Positions 18,740 to 27,908 of a DNA stretch of 59,205 nucleotides are shown piece by piece; within the stretch, counting starts at the first letter, position 1, and every line of letters starts with the position of its first letter. A program made the position numbers and the translations under genes. Where the stretch lies: positions 1 to 59,205 of the forward strand of contig NZ_JHXX01000016.1 of NCBI RefSeq assembly GCF_000621605.1. Direction: 5' to 3'. The notes below the pieces were generated by a model. That model did no database searches. It was not told where the DNA came from and saw nothing but the letters and a program-made list of their open reading frames with translations. The stretch comes from Butyrivibrio sp. MC2021. GTDB lineage: Bacteria > Bacillota > Clostridia > Lachnospirales > Lachnospiraceae.

Positions 18740-19369
18740 TTATTTTGAAAGAAGCAACTGCACTGAGTCTGCGCTGATGTCTGTAGATGCTGCTTCTTTT
18801 TTGTTCTTAAGCTGTGTTCCTTTTGTCATAAAAGAAATATTGTAAGGTGTAACAATATCTGATTTATCGGTAGTTATAACTATATGTTTCTCAAGGTTCT
18901 CATTGATACCTTCCTGTCCAAGGATATTACCGTCCTTGTCCACCAGGTCTTCCGAAACCTTGTATCCCTTATCCAGTGCTTCCTGCACTGTTCCGTAGAA
19001 TAGTGAAACCTGATTAAAATGCGAATAATCCGAAGTGCTGTTAAAACTCATAACCATGGTCACAACCTTGGACTCTTCATCCTCTGTGGCCGATTCCAAA
19101 AACACTTTCTCGCTGATATACTCTGAATTATACACAGAAACTTCTTTGGCAGCCATGTCGCTGAGTTCCTGCAGGTCGTAATAGGACTCCCCAAAATCCT
19201 CAACTATGGTGCTTCTGACTTTTCCATCCTTACTGATGCTAAGGGTTGTTGTCGAAATATTATTATTGCCGCAGCCCAGAAGCAATATGGATGGTATCAA
19301 AAACGCAGTAAGCAAGGCCCCCGCCCTTCTGCTTTTTAATTGTAAATGTGTACTAACAGTATGATTCAC
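18740..19369 (-). CDS. Lipoprotein of unknown function
   Basis: A 209-residue secreted lipoprotein. The GTG at 19367-19369 with GAGGG five bases upstream is preferred over the TTG four codons earlier. A positively charged stretch and hydrophobic core end in lipobox LLGC (Cys near 33), followed by GNNN. The mature part is a mixed soluble domain with no motif I can name. It lies between recO and glyS with short gaps, so it is probably part of the same transcript; this says nothing clear about function. Confidence 0.72.
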   Translation of the reverse strand: MNHTVSTHLQLKSRRAGALLTAFLIPSILLLGCGNNNISTTTLSISKDGKVRSTIVEDFGESYYDLQELSDMAAKEVSVYNSEYISEKVFLESATEDEESKVVTMVMSFNSTSDYSHFNQVSLFYGTVQEALDKGYKVSEDLVDKDGNILGQEGINENLEKHIVITTDKSDIVTPYNISFMTKGTQLKNKKEAASTDISADSVQLLLSK

Positions 19370-19438
19370 GAATTCCCTCAATAAAAAAATATTTAAATAA
19401 CCAAAACAAAGTTATTATAGCCAAATAATATTTCTTTT

Positions 19439-20092
19439 TCAATACTCAAAGGTTTTTAGCATTTCAAGGCTCTTCATAGGCCTGTCCACAAACCTTTTTA
19501 TGTAATCATTGCTCACTGATACAAGCTCTCCCAATACTTCCTCGCTCACATTAAAGGTATACAATTTTTCAAGGGGGCTTGAAGCTATATAATCCAGTGC
19601 ATACTCAGCCGAAGGACTGAGCATCATTTTTTGCGGTTTCCCGGGATATTCTCCCTCAGTCACAAGGGTTCTGAGTTCAAAGATGCATTTTACCAGCCTG
19701 TTGGGAAGCTTATCATTCAAAAGAGCCCTCAGGGATAAGTACAAAAGATTCAGCAGCTGCCTGTCTTCATTGTTCTCCCTTGTATAATAGGATGTAAGCT
19801 CAAGAAAAAAGGTGCCGTAACAGGCACCTTCTAAATCCTGGCGAAAGCCCTCAAAATAATTCTCTATGTCCGCTTCAACTATGGTATAGCTGTTTTTTCC
19901 CGCGAAAAGTTTGAAAGTTCCAAAGCAGAAGGGTTCAACGGTTCCGGAAAGCTTGTTTCCGGGCTTTCTGGCACTTCGTGCAAAGGCCGTTATCTTCCCT
20001 CTCTCCGCGGTAAATATAGTAGCTACCCAGTCGTAGTCCCCGGCCGGAGAATGTTTGATGATAATCCCTCTGACGGTAATTATATCTTCCAT
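19439..20092 (-). CDS. recO: DNA repair protein RecO
   Basis: A 217-residue RecO, which loads RecA on SSB-coated single strands with RecR. The N-terminal OB fold is clear (VRGIIIKHSPAGDYDWVATI, TAERGKITAFARSARKP, and the following GTVEPFCFGTF). The helical domain follows and shows EGACYGTFFLELTSYY and LRTLVTEGEYP. Length is at the short end (usually about 240-260), and the four-Cys zinc module seen in many RecO is not visible; the three Cys present are scattered. The start ATG has AAGG six bases upstream; the gene lies eight bases after era. Confidence 0.9.
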   Translation of the reverse strand: MEDIITVRGIIIKHSPAGDYDWVATIFTAERGKITAFARSARKPGNKLSGTVEPFCFGTFKLFAGKNSYTIVEADIENYFEGFRQDLEGACYGTFFLELTSYYTRENNEDRQLLNLLYLSLRALLNDKLPNRLVKCIFELRTLVTEGEYPGKPQKMMLSPSAEYALDYIASSPLEKLYTFNVSEEVLGELVSVSNDYIKRFVDRPMKSLEMLKTFEY

Positions 20093-20100
20093 AAGTAACC

Positions 20101-21186
20101 TTATCTGTCAAAATTCCTTATATCATATCCAAAGCTCTTCATCTGAGTCTTGTCATCTCTCCAGTCTTTTCTGACCTTGACCCAGAGCTGAAGATTAACC
20201 TTACAGCCCACAAGAGCTTCTATATCTTTTCTTGCGGAGGAGCCTATCTTCTTAAGCATGCTTCCGCCCTTGCCGATGACAATTCCCTTATGAGAATCTC
20301 TTTCGCAAATGATGGTGGCATCGATATCCATGATTCCTTCCGGATCATAGCCCTCATCAGCAGACTCGTTTCCGGGGATGTCAAATATCACAGGACCATC
20401 CTCCATCATCTCATCATCCGGATCCTCAGCAGCTGCAATCTCTTCCTGAAGAAGCTTACTCTTCTTCGGGGGATGCTGATGTCTCTTTTTCTTTTTAGGC
20501 GGTTCCACTGTGACCTTCTCTCTCATTCTCATGGTCTCGATGGTCACCGCTATTCCGTGGGGCACCTCATCCTGAAGAAGTCTGAGAGCCTTTTCCCTTA
20601 TTATTTCAGAGACGATATTTCTCTCCGCCTGATCGGTTATGGTATCTTCATCGTAAAAAGGCGGTCCCACAGGCAGGAACTCTTTGATGGCGTCCATAAC
20701 GCCTTCTATGTTCTTTCTCTTGAGGGCTGCCACATGTACAACCCTGGCAAAATCCATCTCCTGCCTGTAGGCATTTTCAAATTTCTCGAGGCTGTCTTCA
20801 GAAACCGTATCAATCTTGTTGATAACAAGAATGACCGGCTTCTTGCAGCTCTTAAGTTCTTCGATTATGGACTTCTCCCCGGCTCCGATAAATGTGGAAG
20901 GCTCCACAAGCCAAAGCACCACATCCACCTCTTCCAGAGTACTCTTGGCAACCTTGGTCATGTATTCACCAAGCTTGTTCTTGGTCTCATGAATACCCGG
21001 AGTATCCAGAAAGATCATCTGGCAGGTATCATCAGTGTAAACCGTCATAATCCTGTTCCTTGTGGTCTGGGGCTTACTGGATGTTATGGCGATCTTCTGC
21101 CCTATCATCTGATTCATAAGTGTGGATTTGCCTACATTGGGGCGTCCTATTAGTGTTATAAAACCTGTTTTAAAATTATTGTTCAT
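20101..21186 (-). CDS. era: Era GTPase with charged insertion in the KH domain
   Basis: A 361-residue Era, a GTPase that binds the 3' end of 16S rRNA during 30S assembly. G1 GRPNVGKST, G3 DTPGIHE, G4 NKID and G5 regions are visible. The ATG at 21186 has AAGGA upstream and overlaps the DUF4349 stop. The KH domain is present (ERDSHKGIVIGKGG) but is interrupted, between the IETMRMREK strand and DIDATIICER, by about 60 extra residues rich in Lys/His/Pro then Asp/Glu (about 223-285). Normal Era is about 300 residues. The insertion is in frame with no sign of a frameshift. Confidence 0.96.
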   Translation of the reverse strand: MNNNFKTGFITLIGRPNVGKSTLMNQMIGQKIAITSSKPQTTRNRIMTVYTDDTCQMIFLDTPGIHETKNKLGEYMTKVAKSTLEEVDVVLWLVEPSTFIGAGEKSIIEELKSCKKPVILVINKIDTVSEDSLEKFENAYRQEMDFARVVHVAALKRKNIEGVMDAIKEFLPVGPPFYDEDTITDQAERNIVSEIIREKALRLLQDEVPHGIAVTIETMRMREKVTVEPPKKKKRHQHPPKKSKLLQEEIAAAEDPDDEMMEDGPVIFDIPGNESADEGYDPEGIMDIDATIICERDSHKGIVIGKGGSMLKKIGSSARKDIEALVGCKVNLQLWVKVRKDWRDDKTQMKSFGYDIRNFDR

Positions 21187-22180
21187 TCTTTCCTTCTGCA
21201 GAATCATTCTGCGCTGGTGCATTCTGAACAGGCTGTGCGTACTGATTAGCCTGCATGTACTGAGCGTAAGCAGCTGCTTTCTTTTCCTTGTTCTTCTTAT
21301 CGACCTTCTTAACTATAAGAACAATGACAGTTACAAATGCTGCAAAGATCACGAGCTGTGGAATATGAATTACGATAAGGACAAAGAGCTCAACGAAGAA
21401 ATTCTTCACAGCAACAAGGCTGTCAACAAAGCCTTCTCCCATTCTGGCAAAGGCGCCCTTCTTCTCAACAGGAGTAAATTTCTCAACCTGCTCAAGATAA
21501 AGGAAAACTGTGGTATAGTCAACCTTGTTGTCATAGGTGCGAAGCTGTGACTCAATGCTCTCTATCTGATATCTTACATCTGAAAGTCTGCTCTCAACTG
21601 TGATGAGATCTTCTACTGTCTCTGCACTTTCCAGGATCTTGAGAAGTCTTTCTTCTTCCGTTCTGAGTGCCTTCTTTCTGCTCTCAGTATCAGCATATGA
21701 AAGAGTTATATCCTCAACATCCACAGATTTGCTTGTTATGTTGTTATTGCCCTCAACCAGTTCGATGAAGCTGTCTGCCTTGGATGCAGGAATTCTGATG
21801 GTGTAATTGGCTGACTTGCTGTCGTTGTAAACGCGGCTGCTCTCGATATATCCACCAAGCTCACCAACCTTGTTCTCAACCTGGCTTCTTGCTTTATCAA
21901 AATCCTCTGTTTCCGCTTCTATATTGATAGTTGTGATGAGTTTTCTGCTGTTTTTTACAGTCTCCTCAGCAACCTCTCCGGCTTCAGCAGTATCATACGC
22001 CGCTTCTTCTTCATAAACTGCATAATCAGCAGTCTCCATGGCATTACTTCCCGCTGCCTTCATTGAAGCAGCCGGGGCTTCAGTTGTAGAATAGCTGTCT
22101 GAAGAGCCGCAGCCCGCAAGAATAGTTGAAGCAAAAACAATTGATCCCGCAATAATACCTAAACACTTTTTCATTTTCAT
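21176..22180 (-). CDS. DUF4349-type lipoprotein
   Basis: A 334-residue membrane-anchored protein. The ATG at 22178-22180 has AAGGAGG 11 bases upstream; the ORF extends further but has no supported start. The N-terminal lipobox is LAGC (Cys near 23). An acidic Ala/Glu-rich stretch leads to a coiled domain with the DUF4349 features SRKLITTINIEAET, LGGYIESSR, YTIRIPASKAD and LRTYDNKVDYTTV. A single membrane helix (about 262-295) and a short basic Gln-rich tail complete it, so it is anchored at both ends. Overlapped by era (11 bases). DUF4349 proteins have no settled function. Confidence 0.88.
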   Translation of the reverse strand: MKMKKCLGIIAGSIVFASTILAGCGSSDSYSTTEAPAASMKAAGSNAMETADYAVYEEEAAYDTAEAGEVAEETVKNSRKLITTINIEAETEDFDKARSQVENKVGELGGYIESSRVYNDSKSANYTIRIPASKADSFIELVEGNNNITSKSVDVEDITLSYADTESRKKALRTEEERLLKILESAETVEDLITVESRLSDVRYQIESIESQLRTYDNKVDYTTVFLYLEQVEKFTPVEKKGAFARMGEGFVDSLVAVKNFFVELFVLIVIHIPQLVIFAAFVTVIVLIVKKVDKKNKEKKAAAYAQYMQANQYAQPVQNAPAQNDSAEGKNEQ

Positions 22181-22222
22181 AATACAAATAACCTCCTTGT
22201 ATACGTATAGTATTTGTGCCGT

Positions 22223-22251
22223 TCTATACTGTATACATTTATGACTGACAA
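22223..22251 (-). promoter_or_regulatory. Candidate promoter of the DUF4349-era-recO unit
   Basis: Minus-strand TTGTCA (22246-22251), a 17-base spacer, and TATAGA (22223-22228), about 43 bases before the chosen start of the DUF4349 gene. The surrounding AT-rich palindromes (GTATAC) add little. A plausible sigma-A site; unproven. Confidence 0.55.
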
Positions 22252-22278
22252 AATGTTGCAAGTCCCCACAAAAATTTT

Positions 22279-25209
22279 TTATTTATTTACAAGCTGACCT
22301 ATATTGTCAAAAAGTGATTCGCTTTCCTGAATCTTCTCAGAGGTTCCTATAACGCAGATACAGCCGTCTTCCATGAAGGCATCCACATAGTCAGCCATCT
22401 TGCGTATGGACTCCTTGGTTGTGGCAAGAAGCTCATCTCTGTTTCTCTGGATGTTTTCCATCTTTGCATTGCAAAGATATGCTGTTAAGCCGTAGGTTCC
22501 CTTTCCTGAAGGAGTCTTGGGAGTATCCAGATCTGAAATGGCTCCGATCACATACTGAAGAACCACTCTGTCATCTGCATCAAATTCCCTCAGATACTCA
22601 GAAGCCTTCTCAAATACATCAACACTGTTCTGAAGATTGGGATCTCTGTATGTCACAAAAGCAGAGTCGCCGTTCTTGGCATAGCTGCTCATACAGCCGT
22701 AGGCGCCGCCCAGAACACGAATGTTTCTCCAAAGGTAGTCATAACCCATCATGACCTTGAGAACCCTGAGTGTACCGTTGTACTTAAGTCCCTTGGAGGC
22801 AAAGTTACCGGCGCGGCATACATACTGAACCTGTCCGGCAGTCTTGAAGGCCTCGTTCTTTTTAACAGGAACAAGTACAAGGCTTCCCTTATTATATTCA
22901 GAGGTGAAAAGAGACTCTGCAAATTTCCTGCTCTCCTGTGGAACGTTTACATACTCAGCCTCTGTTCCGGTAATATCCACAAGAAGATTTTCCGGTCTGA
23001 AAATTGACTTTGCAAGACTCTCAAGCTTTTCCGCAAGAGCCCTGGCTCCCTCATCAGTCTCGATCTCCTTGTTCAGCTTTTCAAGGTGCTTGAAGTATCC
23101 GATTCCGCTGATACCGTCGGAAATCATTGCGGCAGGTGAAACATAGGACATAGCTCTTACCGCAGCAGACTGATGGCCCGCAGATGCAAGGTCAGACTGC
23201 ATTCTGGCATATTGCTCCCCAACTATCTCTCTGAGTCTCTTGTAATCATAATACTTGGAGCTTGTAACGATCTCTTTTATCAGCTCAAAGGCCTTGGAAA
23301 GATTCTCATGGAGAACCTTGACGTTTATTTCGAATTCTGTCTCAAATCTTGTGACTTCTGAGGAATCGGTATAAGTTCCGATGGATCCGCCTATTCCTCC
23401 GGTATGGATGTTGATCTCGTTATACAGATCTCCGTAGGTATAGCTCTCAGTATCCAGCATTCCCAGAACCTTCTTAAGGGTAGATGCATAGGGAATGTCA
23501 CTGGCGTCAATATTCTTAAGATCAAAAAGGAAGCTCACATAATCAATTCCATGGGTAAATACATTATGGAAAAGAATCTTAACTCCGTCTTCCTCTCTGA
23601 GCTCATAGATAAACTGCTCTGCATTTTTACGAAGATCTTCTCTCCTTAAAAGAGGTATCTTCTTAAGGTCCTCAGGGTCATCGGGGCTTTCCTGATACTC
23701 CTTGAGGGCTCTGGTGTCCTCTACGATCTTTTTGATCTCCTGATCAGAAAGAGATTCCTTGTATTTCTTGAGGCTCTGTCTGAGTTCCTCATCCTTTTTC
23801 TCTGTGAGGCCTCTTTCAGGCTCAAGAAGAAGAACTGTTCTGTGATCATTATCAAGAAGGTATTTCTGAATAAGGTCCTCGAAATAGCGGCCCTGCGCTT
23901 CCTTCTTAAGTTCAGCGAAGGTCTCGTTGGCCTCTACATTGATCCATGGGCTTGCATCGTCATAGAGCCAGCTGTCAAGAACCTGAAGTCCGTAGAGAAG
24001 TCCCTTTGGATATCTTCCGAAATCCGCTTCTCTGTATTTGAACTCATCAAAATTGAGTCCCGCAAGAAGAGACTTCTTCTCGATACCGTCTGTAGTCTGC
24101 TGGGTGAGCACCTCTCTTATGGTATTAACAAATTCATCCTTCTGGGATGCATCTGCATTCTTGGCAATAATGGAGAAAACAGGCTGCTTGATGCCGTTAT
24201 CGTATTCGCTGTAAACATCCTGGCCGATTCCCTTTTCGATAAGAGCCTTCTTAATAGGAGCTCCCGGTGCTGAACAAAGAGCATAATCCAGAATATCGAA
24301 GGCCACATAGAGCTTTTTGTCCAGGGTGTCCTTCAGAACGCAGTTATAGGAGAGATAAGTGTTCTTCTCAAGGCTCTCCTCCTGCATGATAGGATAAGGC
24401 TTGTGGATTTCCTTGGGAGCCTCAAAGGCTGCCTGCATAGGAATGTCGGAATCCACCTTCAGATAATCGAAGGCAGATAGATACTCTCTGTCGATATAAT
24501 CCAGTTTCTCAGCCATATCCATATTTCCATAGAGGTAAATATAGCTGTTGGAAGGATGATAATATTTCCTGTGGAAATCAAGATATTCATCATAGGTAAG
24601 ATCTGTAATAAAGTCAGGGTCTCCGCCGGACTCTTTACCATAGGTTGTGTCAGGGAAAAGTGAGCACTGGATCTCTCTTGAGAGCACATCCTCAGCTGAT
24701 GAAAAAGCACCCTTCATCTCATTGTACACAACGCCGTTGATAGTGATGTCGGAGTTCTCATCCTCCATCTCGTAGTGCCAGCCTTCCTGCTTGAAGATCT
24801 TGTCTGTTTTATAGATATTCGGATAGAACACCGCATCCAGATAGACATGCATGAGGTTCTGAAAATCGGTATCATTGCAGCTTGCAATAGGATAAACCGT
24901 CTTATCCGGGAAAGTCATGGCATTTAAAAAGGTATTGAGAGATCCCTTTACCAGTTCTACAAAAGGGTCCTTGATAGGGAACTCTTTGGAGCCGCAAAGA
25001 ACAGTATGCTCTATGATATGGGCTACTCCCGTTGAGTTCTTGGGAGGAGTTCTGAATCCGATGGAGAACACCTTGTTCTCATCATCATTGGATAAAAGGG
25101 CAACTCTGGCCTTTGTCTTTTTATGGCTAAGGATATAGCTGTCAGAATTGAGATCTTCAATTCTGCGCTTTTCAACTATCTCGTAAGCTGATAAATCCTC
25201 TATCTTCAT
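22279..25209 (-). CDS. M16-family metallopeptidase, PreP-like
   Basis: A 976-residue zinc peptidase of the M16C presequence-protease group. The inverted zinc motif HIIEH (residues 64-68) sits in AHIIEHTVLCGS and the third ligand is in VVYNEMKGAF about 80 residues on. Four M16 domain repeats are expected over this length; the second half lacks the zinc motif, as usual. The protein has no signal peptide, so it likely degrades small peptides in the cytoplasm. It follows the Pro-Glu-Pro-Lys membrane protein by 42 bases. AAGGAA precedes the ATG. Confidence 0.94.
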   Translation of the reverse strand: MKIEDLSAYEIVEKRRIEDLNSDSYILSHKKTKARVALLSNDDENKVFSIGFRTPPKNSTGVAHIIEHTVLCGSKEFPIKDPFVELVKGSLNTFLNAMTFPDKTVYPIASCNDTDFQNLMHVYLDAVFYPNIYKTDKIFKQEGWHYEMEDENSDITINGVVYNEMKGAFSSAEDVLSREIQCSLFPDTTYGKESGGDPDFITDLTYDEYLDFHRKYYHPSNSYIYLYGNMDMAEKLDYIDREYLSAFDYLKVDSDIPMQAAFEAPKEIHKPYPIMQEESLEKNTYLSYNCVLKDTLDKKLYVAFDILDYALCSAPGAPIKKALIEKGIGQDVYSEYDNGIKQPVFSIIAKNADASQKDEFVNTIREVLTQQTTDGIEKKSLLAGLNFDEFKYREADFGRYPKGLLYGLQVLDSWLYDDASPWINVEANETFAELKKEAQGRYFEDLIQKYLLDNDHRTVLLLEPERGLTEKKDEELRQSLKKYKESLSDQEIKKIVEDTRALKEYQESPDDPEDLKKIPLLRREDLRKNAEQFIYELREEDGVKILFHNVFTHGIDYVSFLFDLKNIDASDIPYASTLKKVLGMLDTESYTYGDLYNEINIHTGGIGGSIGTYTDSSEVTRFETEFEINVKVLHENLSKAFELIKEIVTSSKYYDYKRLREIVGEQYARMQSDLASAGHQSAAVRAMSYVSPAAMISDGISGIGYFKHLEKLNKEIETDEGARALAEKLESLAKSIFRPENLLVDITGTEAEYVNVPQESRKFAESLFTSEYNKGSLVLVPVKKNEAFKTAGQVQYVCRAGNFASKGLKYNGTLRVLKVMMGYDYLWRNIRVLGGAYGCMSSYAKNGDSAFVTYRDPNLQNSVDVFEKASEYLREFDADDRVVLQYVIGAISDLDTPKTPSGKGTYGLTAYLCNAKMENIQRNRDELLATTKESIRKMADYVDAFMEDGCICVIGTSEKIQESESLFDNIGQLVNK

Positions 25210-25251
25210 TTATAATTTTCCTTCCGTCGTTTTTATTTGTTCTGTCAAAAA

Positions 25252-27087
25252 TCAAAGATCAAAATCATCGCCCTCTTTAAAGGCAATATCAAAATCATCT
25301 TTTCTTTCAGAATAAGTCTTTCTCTTCTTCGCCCTCTTCTTTTCCTCTTCAGCCTTGAGAGCGTCGTTGATTGCTTTCCTGTTAAGGGAAATTGTACCTT
25401 CAAACTTGGGCATCTTCATGCGAGGCTCCCTCTCCCTTGGAGTCTCGTCATCATCATCCACAGGAACCACCATACCCTCAGGGATATATCTGGGTTCGCT
25501 CTTCTTAGGTGCAGGCTTAGGTTCCGGTTTGGGCTCGGGTTTTGGTTCCGGCTTAGGCTCAGGCTTTGGTTCCGGTTTAAGCTCGGGCTTAGGCTCAGGC
25601 TTAGTTTCCGGTTTAGGCTCAGGCTTACGCTCGGGCTCAGGCTTCGGTTCAGGTTCAGGCTCCGGCTCAGTCTCCTGCTCGGGTTCTTCCTCAGTCACAG
25701 GCTCTTCCTCAACCACAGATTCAACCCCATATACAGGTCTGCGAGGCACATCCGGTTCAACAACATGAGCTATGCCGCTCTGCTCAGAAGCAGAAAGAGT
25801 TTCTTCTTCCTCATATTCTTCATCATCAAAGTCCTCAGCATTTCTGAGCACTCTGTCAGAAGAAAGGCAAATAAGCGCTGCCACACAGGACAGGATAAAT
25901 GCATAGTAGATAGTCACCAGCATCTGGTCATTCATTCTGGTGGCTCCCATGAAGGGAACTGTGGCAAATACGATGATAAGGGACAAAAGCCAGGGTGAAA
26001 CCTGCTCAACCACCTTGTTTCTCCAAAATCCCACTATCACTCCGGACATAACAACTAATGTGATAAGATAGATCAGCTTGTAGTCAGTATAGGTCCAGAA
26101 CATGCTGAAGGTATTGAGATTGTGGAAATAATAGGTCGTCCATTTTACAAGGGTCACATCCCCCTGCATAAAACCGGCTTCCTGGATTATCATTGCACCA
26201 AAGGTAAGCACTGCTCCCAGAAGCAAAAGTAACAGTCTGATGATCTCGGCCTTAAGCTCGCTGTCATAAATAAACAGAGCGGCAAAAAGGAGGGGCAGGA
26301 TCATGATAAAGGTTCCTGCATCAACATAGGTCATAAAACCTATAACTACGCCCACAATCAGATACCAGATAACCCACAGGCCTGATCCATAGGCTTTTTT
26401 TGCAACACCCTTAAGATAAAAAGCGGTGATAAGCAGTTCTATTCCAAAAAGAGCTAAAAACAGGTATTCCGTCGAAAGTTTCAGGAACCTGGTATTGTCG
26501 GAAAAAAGAGGCATAAAAGAAGTATATGCCGCAAAAACCAATGAGGCTGTCTTTCCAAGAAGCATTCTTACAGCCAAAGAAGCGCAAATAATGAAAACAG
26601 TAAAAAGGAAAATCTCAAAGAAAAATGCTACGAAAATCTTATTCCCGGTAAATAAAAGAACAAAGCCAAGAAGCTTGGAATAAATGATTGATAACAGGTC
26701 TGACTCAAGAATCTTCACTCCATGTACTACAGCATTATCATAAAGCGACATCTTACCTGTGGGAATACCGGTGTTTCGGGCAACAAGATCCGCTCTGTAG
26801 TATACACCGGCTGCAATAACTGCTATGAGGAGAATTCCGTAGAGGACCTTGAATCCGGTCTTTTTCGATAATTCTTCCACATTCAGCATGTCACAAATCC
26901 TTCCCAAAAGGAAGGTCAGTACCCCCATGATCAGTACCGAAAGCGCCGTAAAGCCGCCTACATATAACAGGATATTATCAGACGGAAAAAGTCCCGAAAA
27001 GTAACTACAGCTCGCTATCATAACCACATCAAAAAGAAGAAAAATACAGAAGATGCATATTGCCGGCCACTTGCGTCTCAGTTTCAT
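25252..27087 (-). CDS. Multi-spanning membrane protein with Pro-Glu-Pro-Lys repeat tail
   Basis: A 611-residue protein with about 11-12 hydrophobic helices in the first 410 residues and a long cytoplasmic-looking tail. The architecture recalls GT39/PMT-like glycosyltransferases, with a charged loop [10 protein letters not shown], but no catalytic motif can be named. The tail begins acidic ([14 protein letters not shown]), then has a Pro-Glu/Pro-Lys repeat (about 466-525) and a basic end with [20 protein letters not shown]. The repeat is built from a 12-base unit that slips in number easily. GGGAG precedes the ATG. Lies between YebC and the M16 peptidase genes. Confidence 0.78.
   Translation of the reverse strand: MKLRRKWPAICIFCIFLLFDVVMIASCSYFSGLFPSDNILLYVGGFTALSVLIMGVLTFLLGRICDMLNVEELSKKTGFKVLYGILLIAVIAAGVYYRADLVARNTGIPTGKMSLYDNAVVHGVKILESDLLSIIYSKLLGFVLLFTGNKIFVAFFFEIFLFTVFIICASLAVRMLLGKTASLVFAAYTSFMPLFSDNTRFLKLSTEYLFLALFGIELLITAFYLKGVAKKAYGSGLWVIWYLIVGVVIGFMTYVDAGTFIMILPLLFAALFIYDSELKAEIIRLLLLLLGAVLTFGAMIIQEAGFMQGDVTLVKWTTYYFHNLNTFSMFWTYTDYKLIYLITLVVMSGVIVGFWRNKVVEQVSPWLLSLIIVFATVPFMGATRMNDQMLVTIYYAFILSCVAALICLSSDRVLRNAEDFDDEEYEEEETLSASEQSGIAHVVEPDVPRRPVYGVESVVEEEPVTEEEPEQETEPEPEPEPKPEPERKPEPKPETKPEPKPELKPEPKPEPKPEPKPEPKPEPKPAPKKSEPRYIPEGMVVPVDDDDETPREREPRMKMPKFEGTISLNRKAINDALKAEEEKKRAKKRKTYSERKDDFDIAFKEGDDFDL
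25511..25690 (-). repeat. Twelve-base tandem repeat coding Pro-Glu-Pro-Lys
   Basis: Minus-strand units coding PEPK/PKPE recur about 14 times with synonymous changes; on the plus strand the same stretch gives an open Gly-Ser/Leu-rich frame that is only a shadow. Likely variable in copy number and a flexible spacer between membrane and C-terminal end of the host protein. Confidence 0.9.
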
Positions 27088-27135
27088 TTCAGGACTCCCC
27101 CACGTCGTTAGTTTTTATTTACTTATAATTCAAAA

Positions 27136-27873
27136 TTATTCTTCAGGCTCATCCCAGTTGTGGTAAACAGCCTGTACATCATCATCCTCGTCAAGAAGAT
27201 CGAGAATTCTTGTAAGATACTTAACAGTCTCAGGATCTGTAACAGATACATAGTTCTGAGGGATCATTGTAACTTCTGCAGAAGCTGTCTCGATACCCTC
27301 TTTGCCAAGAGCCTCAACTACAGGCTGGAAGTTCTCAGGAGATGTAAGGATCTCGTAGGAATCCTCTTCCTCATTGAAATCATCAGCGCCTGCATCGAGA
27401 ACAAGCATCATAAGATCATCGGAAGCCATCTTGCACTCTTCCTTGTCGATGAGGATCTGTCCCTTGTTATCAAACATGTAAGATACGCAGCCGGGAGTAC
27501 CAACGTTACCGTTACCCTTGGTAAATGCGCTCTTAACGTTAGCTGCAGTTCTGTTGGAGTTATCTGTAAGTGCCTCAACAATGATAGCTGTTCCGCCAGG
27601 GCCATATCCTTCGTAAGTAATGCTCTTGTAATCTACTGCTCCGTCAGCGCCGGAAGCCTTCTTGATACCACGCTCGATGGTGTCGTTAGGCATATTGTTA
27701 GCCTTAGCCTTAGCGATTACTGTTGCAAGTTTGAAGTTGTTGGCAGGGTTTGGTCCGCCTTCCTTAACTGCAACCGCGATTTCCTTTCCGATAATGGTAA
27801 AGATCTTACCCTTTGCCGCATCATTCTTTTCTTTCTTGTGCTTGATGTTAGCAAACTTTGAATGTCCTGACAT
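27136..27873 (-). CDS. yebC: YebC/PmpR-family regulator or ribosome factor
   Basis: A 245-residue YebC-family protein, once viewed as a transcription regulator; YebC relatives have more recently been linked to translation of proline stretches. The start MSGHSKFANIKHKKEKNDA is the family signature; KGNGNVGTPGCVSYMF and ADDFNEEEDSYEILT follow. The ATG at 27873 is chosen over the GTG at 27891 because AAAGGA lies nine bases upstream. The gene sits directly upstream of the Pro-Glu-Pro-Lys repeat protein, an intriguing neighbour for a factor tied to proline-rich translation, though that link is inference. Confidence 0.95.
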   Translation of the reverse strand: MSGHSKFANIKHKKEKNDAAKGKIFTIIGKEIAVAVKEGGPNPANNFKLATVIAKAKANNMPNDTIERGIKKASGADGAVDYKSITYEGYGPGGTAIIVEALTDNSNRTAANVKSAFTKGNGNVGTPGCVSYMFDNKGQILIDKEECKMASDDLMMLVLDAGADDFNEEEDSYEILTSPENFQPVVEALGKEGIETASAEVTMIPQNYVSVTDPETVKYLTRILDLLDEDDDVQAVYHNWDEPEE

Positions 27874-27908
27874 AAAACCTATTCCTTTCACTTATATAAA
27901 TTAAAAAA

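Noticed and set aside
20290..21153. Plus-strand open frame of 287 codons opposite era
   Set aside because: Exact antisense of a conserved GTPase; composition rich in Leu, Ile and His, no ribosome binding site, frame opened by codon bias of era.
25355..25768. Plus-strand Gly/Ser repeat frame of 137 codons
   Set aside because: Reverse reading of the Pro-Glu-Pro-Lys tandem repeat; a silk-like composition produced by the repeat itself.
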